Part shown: one piece after another, positions 7,726 to 16,134 of the stretch
How the letters are laid out: each line of letters starts with the position of its first letter
Position numbering within the stretch: position 1 is the first letter of the stretch
Origin: Methanolacinia sp964465295
Lineage (GTDB): Archaea; Halobacteriota; Methanomicrobia; Methanomicrobiales; Methanomicrobiaceae
Direction of reading: 5' to 3'
Length of the DNA stretch: 64,000 nucleotides
Assembly: GCA_964465295.1 (NCBI GenBank)
Contig: CAYXKC010000001.1
Coordinates: forward strand, 1 to 64,000
Translations under genes and position numbers: made by a program
The notes under the pieces: model-generated
What the model was told of the DNA's origin: nothing
The model's database searches: none
Seen by the model: the letters and a program-made list of their open reading frames with translations, nothing else

Positions 7726-8757
7726 TCAGATACCTCCGGTCAATGCAACAATGTGGTATATTGCACCTGAAATAATAACCGTTACCGGAATGGTAATGAT
7801 CATTGCTATTACAATTTCTTTTCCGGTCGACCAGTTGACTTTTTTTGGGTTCTCAGCAGCACCTGTTCCAATGATCGATGTAGATATTATATGATTGGAG
7901 GAGACCGGGGCTCCAGACAGCGTGGAGATCCCGATTGAAAATCCAGATGAGAACTGGGATTCGAATGAATGGACCGGCTGGATCTTGAATATCCTGTGTC
8001 CAAGTGTATCCATTATTCTCCATCCTCCTATAAGCGTGCCGAATCCCAAAAGAAGTGCACACATTATCCTTGCCCACAGGGGAACCTCCGGTGCAGTACT
8101 AATGCCCCCGCTGAATAAGACAAGTGCGATTATTCCCAGCTGTTTCTGCGAATCGTTGGCACCATTTCCAAAAGACATGGCAGCCGCCGCCAGCCAGTTT
8201 AAGCCGATGATCTTTTTATTGACCGTTCGCCTGGCATTCCTTAGCGAAAACGATACGATTTTTCCTGCAGCATAACTCCCTGCGAATCCGATTATTACAG
8301 AGAGAACGAGGAAGAAGATTATCTTGACAAATCCTGTAAGCTCATGAGGTGGAATGATCAGATCCGAAAAACCCCATGAAATGCTTCCTATACCTGCTGC
8401 GGCGATCGCTGCTCCCGTCAGACCCCCGATAAGAGCGTGAGTGGAGGAAGACGGGAGGCCGTATCTCCATGTTATCAGGTTCCAGACTGTTGCACTGAAG
8501 AGGCCTATTGTCATGACATAAATCGTTGTGATCCCCGAGCTGATCGTTACAAGTTCGGAGATCGTGAATGCAACGGCCGATCCCCCGAAAACCGCTCCGA
8601 GAAAGGCGAATGATGCAACAAAGATGATGCCCTTTCTCGGACTGGCCGACCGGGAGGCGATGAAAGTGGCCGCGATTGCACCGGCGTCCTGGAAACCGTT
8701 GGTAAAGGTGAAGAGGAATGCCAGAATAACTGTTGCTGTGATTAATGCCAGAATCAT
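7726..8757 (-). CDS. PiT family inorganic phosphate transporter
   Basis: A 343-residue polytopic membrane protein with about ten hydrophobic helices. Both PiT signatures are present: TNGFQDAGAIAATFIASR near residue 19 and NWLAAAAMSFGNGANDSQKQLG in the second half, plus the SSTHALIGGLTG motif. PiT permeases import phosphate, usually as a metal-phosphate complex coupled to sodium or protons. It heads the operon with the DUF47 protein. Confidence 0.9.
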   Translation of the reverse strand: MILALITATVILAFLFTFTNGFQDAGAIAATFIASRSASPRKGIIFVASFAFLGAVFGGSAVAFTISELVTISSGITTIYVMTIGLFSATVWNLITWRYGLPSSSTHALIGGLTGAAIAAAGIGSISWGFSDLIIPPHELTGFVKIIFFLVLSVIIGFAGSYAAGKIVSFSLRNARRTVNKKIIGLNWLAAAAMSFGNGANDSQKQLGIIALVLFSGGISTAPEVPLWARIMCALLLGFGTLIGGWRIMDTLGHRIFKIQPVHSFESQFSSGFSIGISTLSGAPVSSNHIISTSIIGTGAAENPKKVNWSTGKEIVIAMIITIPVTVIISGAIYHIVALTGGI

Positions 8758-8873
8758 TCCCGTCTCCTCTTTTCATACGAAAACCGTAACATCTTATAAT
8801 CAGACCTATCTGGTTTATTGATTAAAAATTATCCGTATGTAAAAAATGAAGGTTTTCCCGGATGTTCAGAAAT

Positions 8874-10211
8874 TCAGTTTGAATACATCATATCAGGAAT
8901 AGCGATCTCGAATCTTGCTCCTTTCCCATAAAGGCCTGTTTCATGGATCTCCAGCCCTGTTATCGAAAGGATCTCCCTGATTAAAAAGAGACCCAGCCCT
9001 GTGTTTTTACCATAACCCTGCCTGAAAATTGTCTCTTTTTCCTCATCACGAATACCCTGGCCGTCATCTTCGCAGATGAATTTAATTCCATGGGGAATTT
9101 TTTCCGTATAAAATGAAATTTTTGATACTTTTTCACCATGCCTTATTGAATTATCTATAAGATTGAAGAAAACCTTTTCAAGAAGCGGGTCCGCAAAAAT
9201 TTTAAGATCTCCGCATTTGTTCTCTATAAATATATTCCCGGGATTGAGCATTTTTACAGGTTTTTCAATTAAACCCGAGACTCCCTGCCACTCTGGTTTA
9301 TGGATACCTATCTCCTGGTAATCTTTTGTGAAGGAGATCTGGTGATAAATGGTTTCTGCTGCGCTTTTTTGCTTTTCCAGAAATTCTTCCATTTCTTTAT
9401 CCCGGCATTTGTCCTGGGAGAGATCGAGGTATCCTAAAAGGACGGTCATCTGGTTCAGTATGTCATGGCGTGTAATACTATTCAAAAGGTTTAATTTCCT
9501 GTTTGCCTCTATCAGGCTCTTTTCAGTAATTTTCTGGTCAGTTATATTTGTTGAGACTACGGTTACGGCAACTACCATGTTATTATTTACATCTCTCACC
9601 GGACAGAAACGCCTTGTAAAATGGTATTTGCCTGATTCATATTCATCCCTGAGAGTCTCGCCTGTATTGAAAACTTCCTCGATCAGTGAGGAAAATCCCT
9701 CACTTTTTCCCTTCGGGTGAAATTCTTCATAGTTTCTGCCTATGAACAAATCCTCGCAGTTTATACCGAGTATTTCCCTATGAGGGGTATTTATCGAAAG
9801 ATACCTGCAGTCCCTGTCAACGATATATATTGAATTCTCACCTTCAGGTTCACCCGTATCTGCAGATATTTTTTTGGAGATTACATTTGCGGCAATGATC
9901 TCTTCATCATTGATGTCTTTGACGGGTGAAAATGTCCTGAGATATTTATTCCCGTTTTTTTCATATTCCTCTTCGACATTATCTCCTGTTAGAAACAATC
10001 TGTTGATACTGTCCGAAAATTTCCCGGATTCTTCAGGTGTGTGAAAGTCCTTGTATTTTTGTGTTTTAAAATATTCTGTCGACCGGCTGATCCTTTCCAG
10101 GTGCTTTTCATTCATGAAAAGGTAACGGCAATCCCTGTCTACCATGTATATTGAATCGTCCATCGATTCTATCACTGATTTATACTTCGCTTCGTGAAAA
10201 TTATTATCCAA
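8874..10211 (-). CDS. PAS-PAS sensor histidine kinase
   Basis: A 445-residue soluble histidine kinase. Two PAS domains are visible at about 10-115 and 125-230; both open with the same phrase (SIYxVDRDCRYL), so they look like an internal duplication. The dimerisation domain carries SITRHDILNQM with the phosphoacceptor His249. The HATPase domain has the N box NLIDNSIRHG, the G1 box EDDGQGIRDEE and the G2 box GKNTGLGLFLIREI. No membrane segment and no receiver domain are present, so it should sense a cytoplasmic signal and hand phosphate to an unlinked regulator. No response regulator lies nearby. Confidence 0.9.
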   Translation of the reverse strand: MDNNFHEAKYKSVIESMDDSIYMVDRDCRYLFMNEKHLERISRSTEYFKTQKYKDFHTPEESGKFSDSINRLFLTGDNVEEEYEKNGNKYLRTFSPVKDINDEEIIAANVISKKISADTGEPEGENSIYIVDRDCRYLSINTPHREILGINCEDLFIGRNYEEFHPKGKSEGFSSLIEEVFNTGETLRDEYESGKYHFTRRFCPVRDVNNNMVVAVTVVSTNITDQKITEKSLIEANRKLNLLNSITRHDILNQMTVLLGYLDLSQDKCRDKEMEEFLEKQKSAAETIYHQISFTKDYQEIGIHKPEWQGVSGLIEKPVKMLNPGNIFIENKCGDLKIFADPLLEKVFFNLIDNSIRHGEKVSKISFYTEKIPHGIKFICEDDGQGIRDEEKETIFRQGYGKNTGLGLFLIREILSITGLEIHETGLYGKGARFEIAIPDMMYSN

Positions 10212-10475
10212 AATTTCTCTCCCACATTCTAATAAAGGGTCAATAAATTTTGAGTCTTTAGAATTATAAAATTATATCAACTGTCATTTCTTAATCGGAT
10301 AAAATTTTTTATTTCACGACATAAACTTCTGTGATTCAGAGCAGATGCCTGACAGAAAAAATGGCTGTAAATATCCTGAACAACGGGCAATTTTGCATGG
10401 GGTGTTGTGTCTTTAACAATAAAATCCAACATCTTAATATATCGTAAAACCTAATTTATTGGGCAGAACTTCTAA
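10212..10475. other. Gene-free AT-rich stretch before tRNA-Val
   Basis: No supported gene. A 23-codon open frame starting near 10344 has no ribosome-binding site or known match. The right end carries the tRNA promoter. Confidence 0.5.
10433..10444 (+). promoter_or_regulatory. Putative TATA box of tRNA-Val
   Basis: The stretch cttaatatatcg lies roughly 32-43 bases upstream of the tRNA 5' end, fitting an archaeal tRNA promoter. Call is by position and composition. Confidence 0.5.
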
Positions 10476-10549
10476 GGGCTTGTGGTCTAGCTGGTTATGA
10501 CGTCGCCTTTACACGGCGAAGATCTTGAGTTCGAATCTCAACAGGCCCA
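10476..10549 (+). tRNA. tRNA-Val (anticodon TAC)
   Basis: The acceptor GGGCTTG (10476-10482) pairs with CAGGCCC (10542-10548) with one G-U pair, and A 10549 is the discriminator. The anticodon stem CGCC/GGCG surrounds a loop that contains TAC, which reads valine GTA/GTG codons. The T arm is TTGAG-TTCGAAT-CTCAA. No intron and no encoded CCA. Confidence 0.93.
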
Positions 10550-10608
10550 TCGTTTTATTTTTTTATATTACCTCAATCAATAAATCCCGTAATATCCCAT
10601 ATCTATCA

Positions 10609-10809
10609 ATGTTCTCCGATGACAGGATTGAAATTATCAAACTCTTCATATCCGTAATATGCGGACTGGCAGCAGCAAACTGGATCAGGGGTTTTCTGGC
10701 CGACCCGCTCTCAATAATCCTTGTATCTGCATCGGCGATAGTAATTTTTTATTATATCCTGAGTTATATCTGCTCTTTTTTTGGAAATTATAGAATACGT
10801 AATGATTGA
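10609..10809 (+). CDS. Small membrane protein of unknown function
   Basis: A 66-residue protein with two hydrophobic helices (about 10-27, and 35-57 with SIILVSASAIVIFYYILSYI) and a short basic end. The open frame extends back into the tRNA, so the start must lie after it; ATG 10609 (MFSDDRIEIIKLF) is the natural choice. No family recognised, and no clear ribosome-binding site, so it could be non-coding. Confidence 0.4.
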   Translation: MFSDDRIEIIKLFISVICGLAAANWIRGFLADPLSIILVSASAIVIFYYILSYICSFFGNYRIRND

Positions 10810-10839
10810 TTTTTTATCGTTTAGCAGTGATTATGGATC

Positions 10840-12267
10840 ATGGATGCCCGGGAATATATCATATGCGGCAGGAAAAAGAAAAGCCTGAGTTATCTTGATG
10901 TAACCAGCCCCTGTGACGATTCTCTTTTTGATCGAGTCTGCCTCTGCAGCGAGGAAGATATTGAGGAGGCGGTCACAGGCTCGGCAGAAGCTTTCAGGCT
11001 GACCTCCGTGCTTGCCGGTTATGAAAAGATGCAGGTACTGGCAAAACTTGCAGAGCTAATCGGTGAGAGACGAGACGAGTTCATCGAAATTCTTATTGGT
11101 GAGGGAGGAAAAGTCAGGTCTCTTGCCTCGGCAGAGGTGGACCGGTCGATTGAAACGATTAAGATCTCGGCAGAGGAGGCGGTGAGGCAGACAGGTGAGA
11201 TTATCCCTCTCGACCGGAGTGAGGGAGGTAAGGGGTATACATGTTTTACAAGGAGATCTCCGCTCGGCCCTGTTCTTGCAATAACTCCTTTCAATTACCC
11301 GCTTAATCTCGCATGCCACAAGATCGGCCCGGCTATAGCAGCCGGAAATCCGTTTATCCTTAAACCTGCCTCAAAAACCCCTGTGTCAGCGCTTCTGCTC
11401 GGTGAACTTGTTATCCATGCAGGATATCCGGCGCAGGCCGTAAGTGTTGTTCCCTGCGTTCCGGGGATCGCGGAGAAAATGGTTCGTGATGAAAGAATTG
11501 CCTTCCTCAGCTTTACCGGTAGCCCGGATGTCGGATGGCACTTAAGGAGCATTGCGGGACGAAAAAAGGTCGCACTCGAACTCGGCGGGAATGCAGCGGT
11601 GATAGTACACGACGATGCAGATCAGGATTATGCCGCACAAAGGATAGCTGTCGGCGCATGTGCAAATGCAGGTCAGGTGTGCATATCCGTACAGAGAGTT
11701 TTTATCCAGGATGCAATATACCGGCAGTTTTCATATAAGCTGGCCTCCGCCTTTGAGTCATTAAAATGCGGAGATCCGACAGATCCGGATACTATAGTAG
11801 GGCCGATGATCTCGAAAGAGTCTGCACAGGAGGCATGGAGAAAAGTCAGTGAATCCCTTTCTGCAGGTGCAAAGGTCATTTCAGGGGGGAATTTCGACGG
11901 CAGATATATATCCCCGACAATACTTGGAGATACGACTCCCGGTATGGAAGTAAATTCTACAGAGATATTTGCACCCGTAATAACCATAACGCCATATAGG
12001 GAATTCAGAGATGCAGTAAATATGTCAAATGATTCAGTTTACGGATTGCAGGCCGGAGTATTTACTTCCGATATTGAAAATGCATTCTATGCCTGTGACA
12101 ATCTGAAAACCGGAGGAGTCATTATCAACGACATTCCTACATTCAGGGTCGACGTTATGCCTTATGGCGGAATTAAAATGTCCGGTACCGGAAGAGAAGG
12201 TCCCGCCTATGCAATAGAGGAGATGACCGAGATGAAAAGCATGATCCTCAGAATACGGGGCAACTGA
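10840..12267 (+). CDS. NAD(P)-dependent aldehyde dehydrogenase (possibly lactaldehyde dehydrogenase)
   Basis: A 475-residue aldehyde dehydrogenase. The family features are in order: the ITPFNYPLN substrate/cofactor segment, the NPFILKPASKTPVSA Lys, the FTGSPDVG Rossmann motif, the general-base Glu in LELGGNAAVIV, and the catalytic Cys in GQVCISVQR. The end motif PYGGIKMSGTGREGP is also present. In methanogens a related enzyme (CofA, MJ1411) oxidises lactaldehyde to lactate for coenzyme F420. The length and sequence style fit that subgroup, but no neighbouring gene of the F420 pathway supports it, so the substrate is left open. The gene converges with the FeoA-like gene. Confidence 0.85.
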   Translation: MDAREYIICGRKKKSLSYLDVTSPCDDSLFDRVCLCSEEDIEEAVTGSAEAFRLTSVLAGYEKMQVLAKLAELIGERRDEFIEILIGEGGKVRSLASAEVDRSIETIKISAEEAVRQTGEIIPLDRSEGGKGYTCFTRRSPLGPVLAITPFNYPLNLACHKIGPAIAAGNPFILKPASKTPVSALLLGELVIHAGYPAQAVSVVPCVPGIAEKMVRDERIAFLSFTGSPDVGWHLRSIAGRKKVALELGGNAAVIVHDDADQDYAAQRIAVGACANAGQVCISVQRVFIQDAIYRQFSYKLASAFESLKCGDPTDPDTIVGPMISKESAQEAWRKVSESLSAGAKVISGGNFDGRYISPTILGDTTPGMEVNSTEIFAPVITITPYREFRDAVNMSNDSVYGLQAGVFTSDIENAFYACDNLKTGGVIINDIPTFRVDVMPYGGIKMSGTGREGPAYAIEEMTEMKSMILRIRGN

Positions 12268-12498
12268 CTATTCCGTATCAATAATGATCTGGGAGGCGAT
12301 CTCTTTTTTCATGATGATCTCCCGCCCGGAATTGTCACTTTTAATAATACAGGGGCCTTTTACGGCATCAGTAGTCAGGACTTCGATATTCATATCGGGA
12401 TAAATGCCCATGCATTCATTCTCATTTTTATACCTTAGAATCTCCCGGATTATCCCTTTTTCCCCTGAAACGAGTTCGGATAATTTTTTTGATGTCAT
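12268..12498 (-). CDS. FeoA-like SH3-fold protein
   Basis: A 76-residue protein matching the small FeoA/DtxR C-terminal SH3-like fold: an N-terminal KLSELVSGEKGIIREI stretch, a central GIYPDMNIEVLTTD turn and a C-terminal IIMKKEIASQIII strand. In Feo systems FeoA assists the FeoB ferrous iron permease. No feoB is adjacent, so this is a solo member with unknown partner. The start is ATG 12498 with AGAGGT just upstream, rather than the GTG 12513. Confidence 0.7.
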   Translation of the reverse strand: MTSKKLSELVSGEKGIIREILRYKNENECMGIYPDMNIEVLTTDAVKGPCIIKSDNSGREIIMKKEIASQIIIDTE

Positions 12499-12540
12499 AA
12501 TACCTCTAATCACAAAAAATGTATTTTTATTTCCTTAAAC

Positions 12541-13080
12541 TCAGTTACGGGTTCCCTTTTTCTCAACAACCACCCCGTAGTTGTATGGCAGTTCAAGGTT
12601 GAGTCCGCCCTGGATCGATTCGACAGGCAGTTCGGCGACTGCATCCACTTTATTGTTAGGATAGACCACTTTCATCATGTTTTTATACGGGATACCTGCA
12701 TTAATCACGTCGGCTTCAGATTCCGGATTGAAATCATATGGTACATCCTTGTAGTTATATGCAAATATTGTAGCCATCAGTTCTGCGCCCACTCCGGTGG
12801 ATACCACGCTGCTTGTCGAATCATAGTGAACGGAGACAACCAGTTCATTGCTGTCTGTCTCTTTGGCGTCAATTGTGATCTTAACAGAATAGACGTCTTC
12901 ACCCCTGACCACCAGTGGTTCGGTCACTATATGGGTCGGTTCGGCGGTAACCTGTGTTTTATCTGCCGGGACTGATGTTGGAGTGGTCTGAATATCGCTA
13001 TTCTGGAATGATGTGCATCCTGCAAACAGGACCATGGATGCAAGTATTGCAATGAAAATAAGTTTTATTTTATATTCCAT
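12541..13080 (-). CDS. Lipoprotein, paralogue of the upstream gene
   Basis: A 179-residue secreted lipoprotein with signal and lipobox (LASMVLFAGC at about 13-22), a Thr/Pro-rich linker and a beta-rich domain. It shares the core pattern FAYNY...DVINAGIPYKN...VVYPNNKVD with the next lipoprotein gene (YAYNP...DVISGGIPYQS...LFYPSNRYP), so the two are tandem paralogues. Function unknown. Confidence 0.7.
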   Translation of the reverse strand: MEYKIKLIFIAILASMVLFAGCTSFQNSDIQTTPTSVPADKTQVTAEPTHIVTEPLVVRGEDVYSVKITIDAKETDSNELVVSVHYDSTSSVVSTGVGAELMATIFAYNYKDVPYDFNPESEADVINAGIPYKNMMKVVYPNNKVDAVAELPVESIQGGLNLELPYNYGVVVEKKGTRN

Positions 13081-13128
13081 ATTCAGAAATCATCATATGG
13101 AAAATAAAGTTTTTTGTTTTAATTTGTT

Positions 13129-13659
13129 TCAAAGTGCTGTCAGGACAATTCCATAGATGTAATAGTCCCTGGTATCGAGCGTCATCTTTGTATCGGGATT
13201 GATCGAGATTGCAATCTGATCGGGATATCTGTTGCTGGGGTAGAACAGTATATTCCTGGACTGGTAGGGGATACCACCGGAAATAACATCATCATAAGAT
13301 TTGACCGAGAATCCCTCTCCCGTTTTTTCAGGGTTATATGCATATGCAGTAACTCTTGCTTCCCAGCCTTCATGTTTCATGGCTGTGCCCATTGAAGTGA
13401 GATCGAGAGTGTATTTTATCAGGATTGAATCTTTATCCGCTTTGCTTGAACTGACCTCGACTTTGAGATCGGAAGGCAGTTCATTATCAACAGTATATTC
13501 TGCGGATGAACCGCCTGCAGGCCATTTCGATCCTGATGACTGGGCCTCCGGACTTCCTCCGGTCATATCAGTATTAAGTTCATTCCCCACACATCCTGCA
13601 GTAAATGCAAAGGCCAGCGCAAAGATGCACACCGCCGCCAAAATTTTTAAATCCGACAT
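13129..13659 (-). CDS. Lipoprotein, paralogue of the downstream gene
   Basis: A 176-residue secreted lipoprotein with a hydrophobic signal and lipobox (AFAFTAGC). The mature part has a short linker with Gly/Ser, then a beta-rich domain that includes IKYTLDLTSMG and SGGIPYQSRNILFYPSNRYP. It lies about 48 bases before its paralogue on the same strand and the two probably arose by local duplication. No family recognised. Confidence 0.7.
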   Translation of the reverse strand: MSDLKILAAVCIFALAFAFTAGCVGNELNTDMTGGSPEAQSSGSKWPAGGSSAEYTVDNELPSDLKVEVSSSKADKDSILIKYTLDLTSMGTAMKHEGWEARVTAYAYNPEKTGEGFSVKSYDDVISGGIPYQSRNILFYPSNRYPDQIAISINPDTKMTLDTRDYYIYGIVLTAL

Positions 13660-13944
13660 AAAAATAGATTAACCTGAAATATTATAAAAATGGCGTAACT
13701 TCATTTAAAAAAATAATATCTGTTATACATATTCATCAAAAAAAAAGATTTGTAATCTGCGGCTGAAATTATGGGGGCTTTTTTCCGGATAGCCACCAGG
13801 ATATCCCGGGAGAGAGATTCATACTCAAACCCTGGTTTTGATTTTTAAATGAGATTTATTAGAGAATATGGGATAGTAGATTATCCAAACCGGATTGCAC
13901 TCTAAAATGTCTTTGATTAACAGGCTTTTTTTCAGAAGGGATTT
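13660..13944. other. nifB upstream region
   Basis: No gene seen in this AT-rich stretch. It holds a TATA-like box (tttttaaat, about 13842-13850) and, 20 bases further on, the inverted repeat listed separately, and so looks like the nifB control region. Confidence 0.5.
13871..13886 (+). promoter_or_regulatory. Putative operator: GGATA-N6-TATCC inverted repeat
   Basis: A perfect inverted repeat, GGATA (13871-13875) and TATCC (13882-13886) with a six-base spacer, sits just after the TATA-like box and about 60-75 bases before nifB. The nitrogen repressor NrpR of methanogens binds a GGAA-N6-TTCC type site; this one has the same GGA...TCC ends but a longer inner distance, so it is a candidate only. 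Confidence 0.4.
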
Positions 13945-14907
13945 ATGGGTGTTTCACTACGTTTTTTAATAATCAGGTCGACTTCTATTTTGGTTTTTAT
14001 GAGTGATGACGGATATCCGACTGTATTGATCGATGGGAAAGAGATTCCATACGACCCTGAACAGTTGAGAAAGATAAACGAGCATCCCTGCTACAGCAAG
14101 GAGGCGTGCCATAAATCCGGTAGGATGCATCTTGCAGTTGCACCGGAATGCAATATCCAGTGCAATTATTGCGTCAGGGATTTTGACTGTGTCAACGAGA
14201 GCAGACCGGGGGTTTGCAGTAAGGTTTTACAACCAAAAGAGGCCGTGGATCTGGTAAGATATGTCCTCGACAACTATCCTTACATCAAGGTTATCGGGAT
14301 CGCCGGTCCTGGAGATCCGCTTGCAAACGAGGAGACTTTCGAGACCCTGAAACTCCTGAAAGAAGAGTTCCCGACACCTATCAAGTGCCTCAGTACAAAC
14401 GGACTTCTTCTTCCGGAGAATATCGATCGTCTTGTCGAATATGATGTTGGCAACATTACAGTTACTATGAATGCGATCGATCCCGCGATCGGGGAGAAGA
14501 TCTACTCCTTTGTTGAATGGGAAGGGAAGAAGCTTCATGGTCGTGAGGCCGCTGAAAAACTCCTATCCCAGCAGCTAAAAGGTATCGAGATGGCCGTTGC
14601 ACGCAAAGTCCTTGTAAAAATTAATGCAGTCATGATCCCTGGTATCAACGATCACCATATTGTTGACATTGCAAAGAAGGTGGGTGAGATGGGTGTTTTC
14701 ACTTTCAATCTTATCCCGGTAATACCCCAGTACAAGTTTAGTGACGTCACTCCTCCAACACCAAAAGAAAAGCGTGAGATGCAGGACCGGTGCGCTCCTT
14801 ACGTCCGCCAGATGAGGCACTGCCAGAGGTGTCGTTCGGATGCGATAGGGCTCCTTGGAAAGGATGTCCAGGAATGTATTTACGAGTCAAGGCATGCAGA
14901 AGATTAA
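13945..14907 (+). CDS. nifB: NifB-type radical SAM protein (FeMo-cofactor precursor synthesis)
   Basis: A radical S-adenosylmethionine enzyme with the cluster-binding motif CNIQCNYC, the NifB-type upstream cysteines (HPCYSKEACH) and the C-terminal CQRCRSDAIGLLG motif. NifB turns simple iron-sulfur clusters into the 8Fe-9S-C precursor of nitrogenase cofactor. The protein is the short archaeal form without a NifX domain. Two starts are possible: ATG 13945 has a good AGAAGGG site but adds 18 hydrophobic residues; ATG 13999 (MSDDGYPTV) fits the family length of about 300 but lacks a ribosome-binding site. Nitrogenase genes are not in the window. NifB also occurs in methanogens generally. Confidence 0.9.
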   Translation: MGVSLRFLIIRSTSILVFMSDDGYPTVLIDGKEIPYDPEQLRKINEHPCYSKEACHKSGRMHLAVAPECNIQCNYCVRDFDCVNESRPGVCSKVLQPKEAVDLVRYVLDNYPYIKVIGIAGPGDPLANEETFETLKLLKEEFPTPIKCLSTNGLLLPENIDRLVEYDVGNITVTMNAIDPAIGEKIYSFVEWEGKKLHGREAAEKLLSQQLKGIEMAVARKVLVKINAVMIPGINDHHIVDIAKKVGEMGVFTFNLIPVIPQYKFSDVTPPTPKEKREMQDRCAPYVRQMRHCQRCRSDAIGLLGKDVQECIYESRHAED

Positions 14908-14930
14908 AAAGGGATACCCGATATCCCTTT
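14908..14930. terminator. Bidirectional terminator hairpin between nifB and ccdA
   Basis: AAAGGGATA (14908-14916) pairs perfectly with TATCCCTTT (14922-14930) around a five-base loop, and lies between two converging genes. Confidence 0.6.
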
Positions 14931-14935
14931 ATAAT

Positions 14936-16117
14936 TTATAACGGATTTCCTGCAAGGATAACCAGGGCCATTGCAATAAGAATCATGCCTGCACCTATCC
15001 TCAGTCTCTTTTTATTTAAATCCCGCCATTTGTCTACCTTATCGGGTGAAAGCCCGAATCCGACTGCGAATGCTATCGCTATCATCGGTAAAACGAACAT
15101 CAGATTGTACACCAGCAGGTAAGGCAGTCCGTCATAGAATGTCATTTTGGATGAGATAAGTCCGAGGATTGCGATATAGATCCCGCCTGTGCAGGGCAGT
15201 TCAAAGAGTCCGACAAGTATTCCCAGGAAGAATGCCGCAGGAATTGAAATTTTTTCCATCGCATCTTTGATTGCAACCCTTCCTGGTTCAGGAATCCGGG
15301 GTGAAATTATATTATTTTCTGTGAATGCTCCTGCGATAGAGATGATTCCCGCTGCGAGTGCAATAATCCCGGCGGTAATTGAAAAGATGCCCGAGTATCC
15401 TGAGTAATCAATGACCGTTAAAATACCCAGTCCGGCGATGATGTAGAAGAGAAATACTGCAAAGGAATATACAAGGCCCCCGAGAATTACATTCCTTTGA
15501 GACTTCATGTTTGAAAGTGTGACAAGCAGGAGGGCAAGGACCGATAATGCACATGGATTGATCCCGTCGATAATTCCTGCAATGATTACCAGAAAGAGAG
15601 AAAGGTTTTCTCCATCTCCTGTATTACTGCCGATTAAACCAGGCTTTGATGCTTTATTGTTTGAATTGAATGATTGTTCGTAATTAAAGTCAGGGACATT
15701 GCCGTCCCTTAGTGCTTTTAGTACGGGTTCCAGTGAATTGCTGATCTCGGATTTTCCCCGGAGAATGGTTCGGTTTCCTGTAAAAACAATCGGGTAAGCA
15801 GGATAATCTATTCCATATCTCTCCCCGAATGCAAGCATAAGTGTCCTGTTTTCATCCGAACCGTATACGTCGAATATATTGAAAGATATCTCCGGATACC
15901 TTGCCGAAAGATCGTAAATCTCAGGCAATACCGCATTACAGGCACTGCAGCTGCTGCTGTAAAAGACAGTTACAGAACTTTCGGATTCTTCAGGCAGGCT
16001 GAGAATACTATCATTATATTGTCCCTCAGTTTCTAAAGATCCGAAAACCGGCTGAACGATTAATAAAAGGATAAAGGCCGTGAGGATAATTAATCCGGAT
16101 TTTCCTCTTCCGGCCAT
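14936..16117 (-). CDS. Thioredoxin-like domain fused to CcdA/DsbD-type membrane domain
   Basis: A 393-residue membrane protein. A signal or anchor helix (about 7-25) is followed by an extracytoplasmic thioredoxin-fold domain with the redox motif SSCSACNA near residue 55, then a linker, then about six to seven membrane helices with the paired CcdA cysteines in INPCALSVLALLL and ELPCTGGIYIAIL. CcdA proteins carry electrons across the membrane to outside thiols, so this single chain could both carry and use them. Start ATG 16117 lies 17 bases after the DUF4013 stop, so the two are probably co-transcribed. Confidence 0.85.
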   Translation of the reverse strand: MAGRGKSGLIILTAFILLLIVQPVFGSLETEGQYNDSILSLPEESESSVTVFYSSSCSACNAVLPEIYDLSARYPEISFNIFDVYGSDENRTLMLAFGERYGIDYPAYPIVFTGNRTILRGKSEISNSLEPVLKALRDGNVPDFNYEQSFNSNNKASKPGLIGSNTGDGENLSLFLVIIAGIIDGINPCALSVLALLLVTLSNMKSQRNVILGGLVYSFAVFLFYIIAGLGILTVIDYSGYSGIFSITAGIIALAAGIISIAGAFTENNIISPRIPEPGRVAIKDAMEKISIPAAFFLGILVGLFELPCTGGIYIAILGLISSKMTFYDGLPYLLVYNLMFVLPMIAIAFAVGFGLSPDKVDKWRDLNKKRLRIGAGMILIAMALVILAGNPL

Positions 16118-16134
16118 GATTTGGGAACAATGGT

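Noticed and set aside
8342..8776. 144-codon open frame over the PiT gene
   Set aside because: It is a shadow of the phosphate transporter, rich in Arg/His/Ser, with no domain.
10525..10608. N-terminal extension of the small membrane protein into tRNA-Val
   Set aside because: The extension would be coded by the tRNA itself; the start was moved to ATG 10609.
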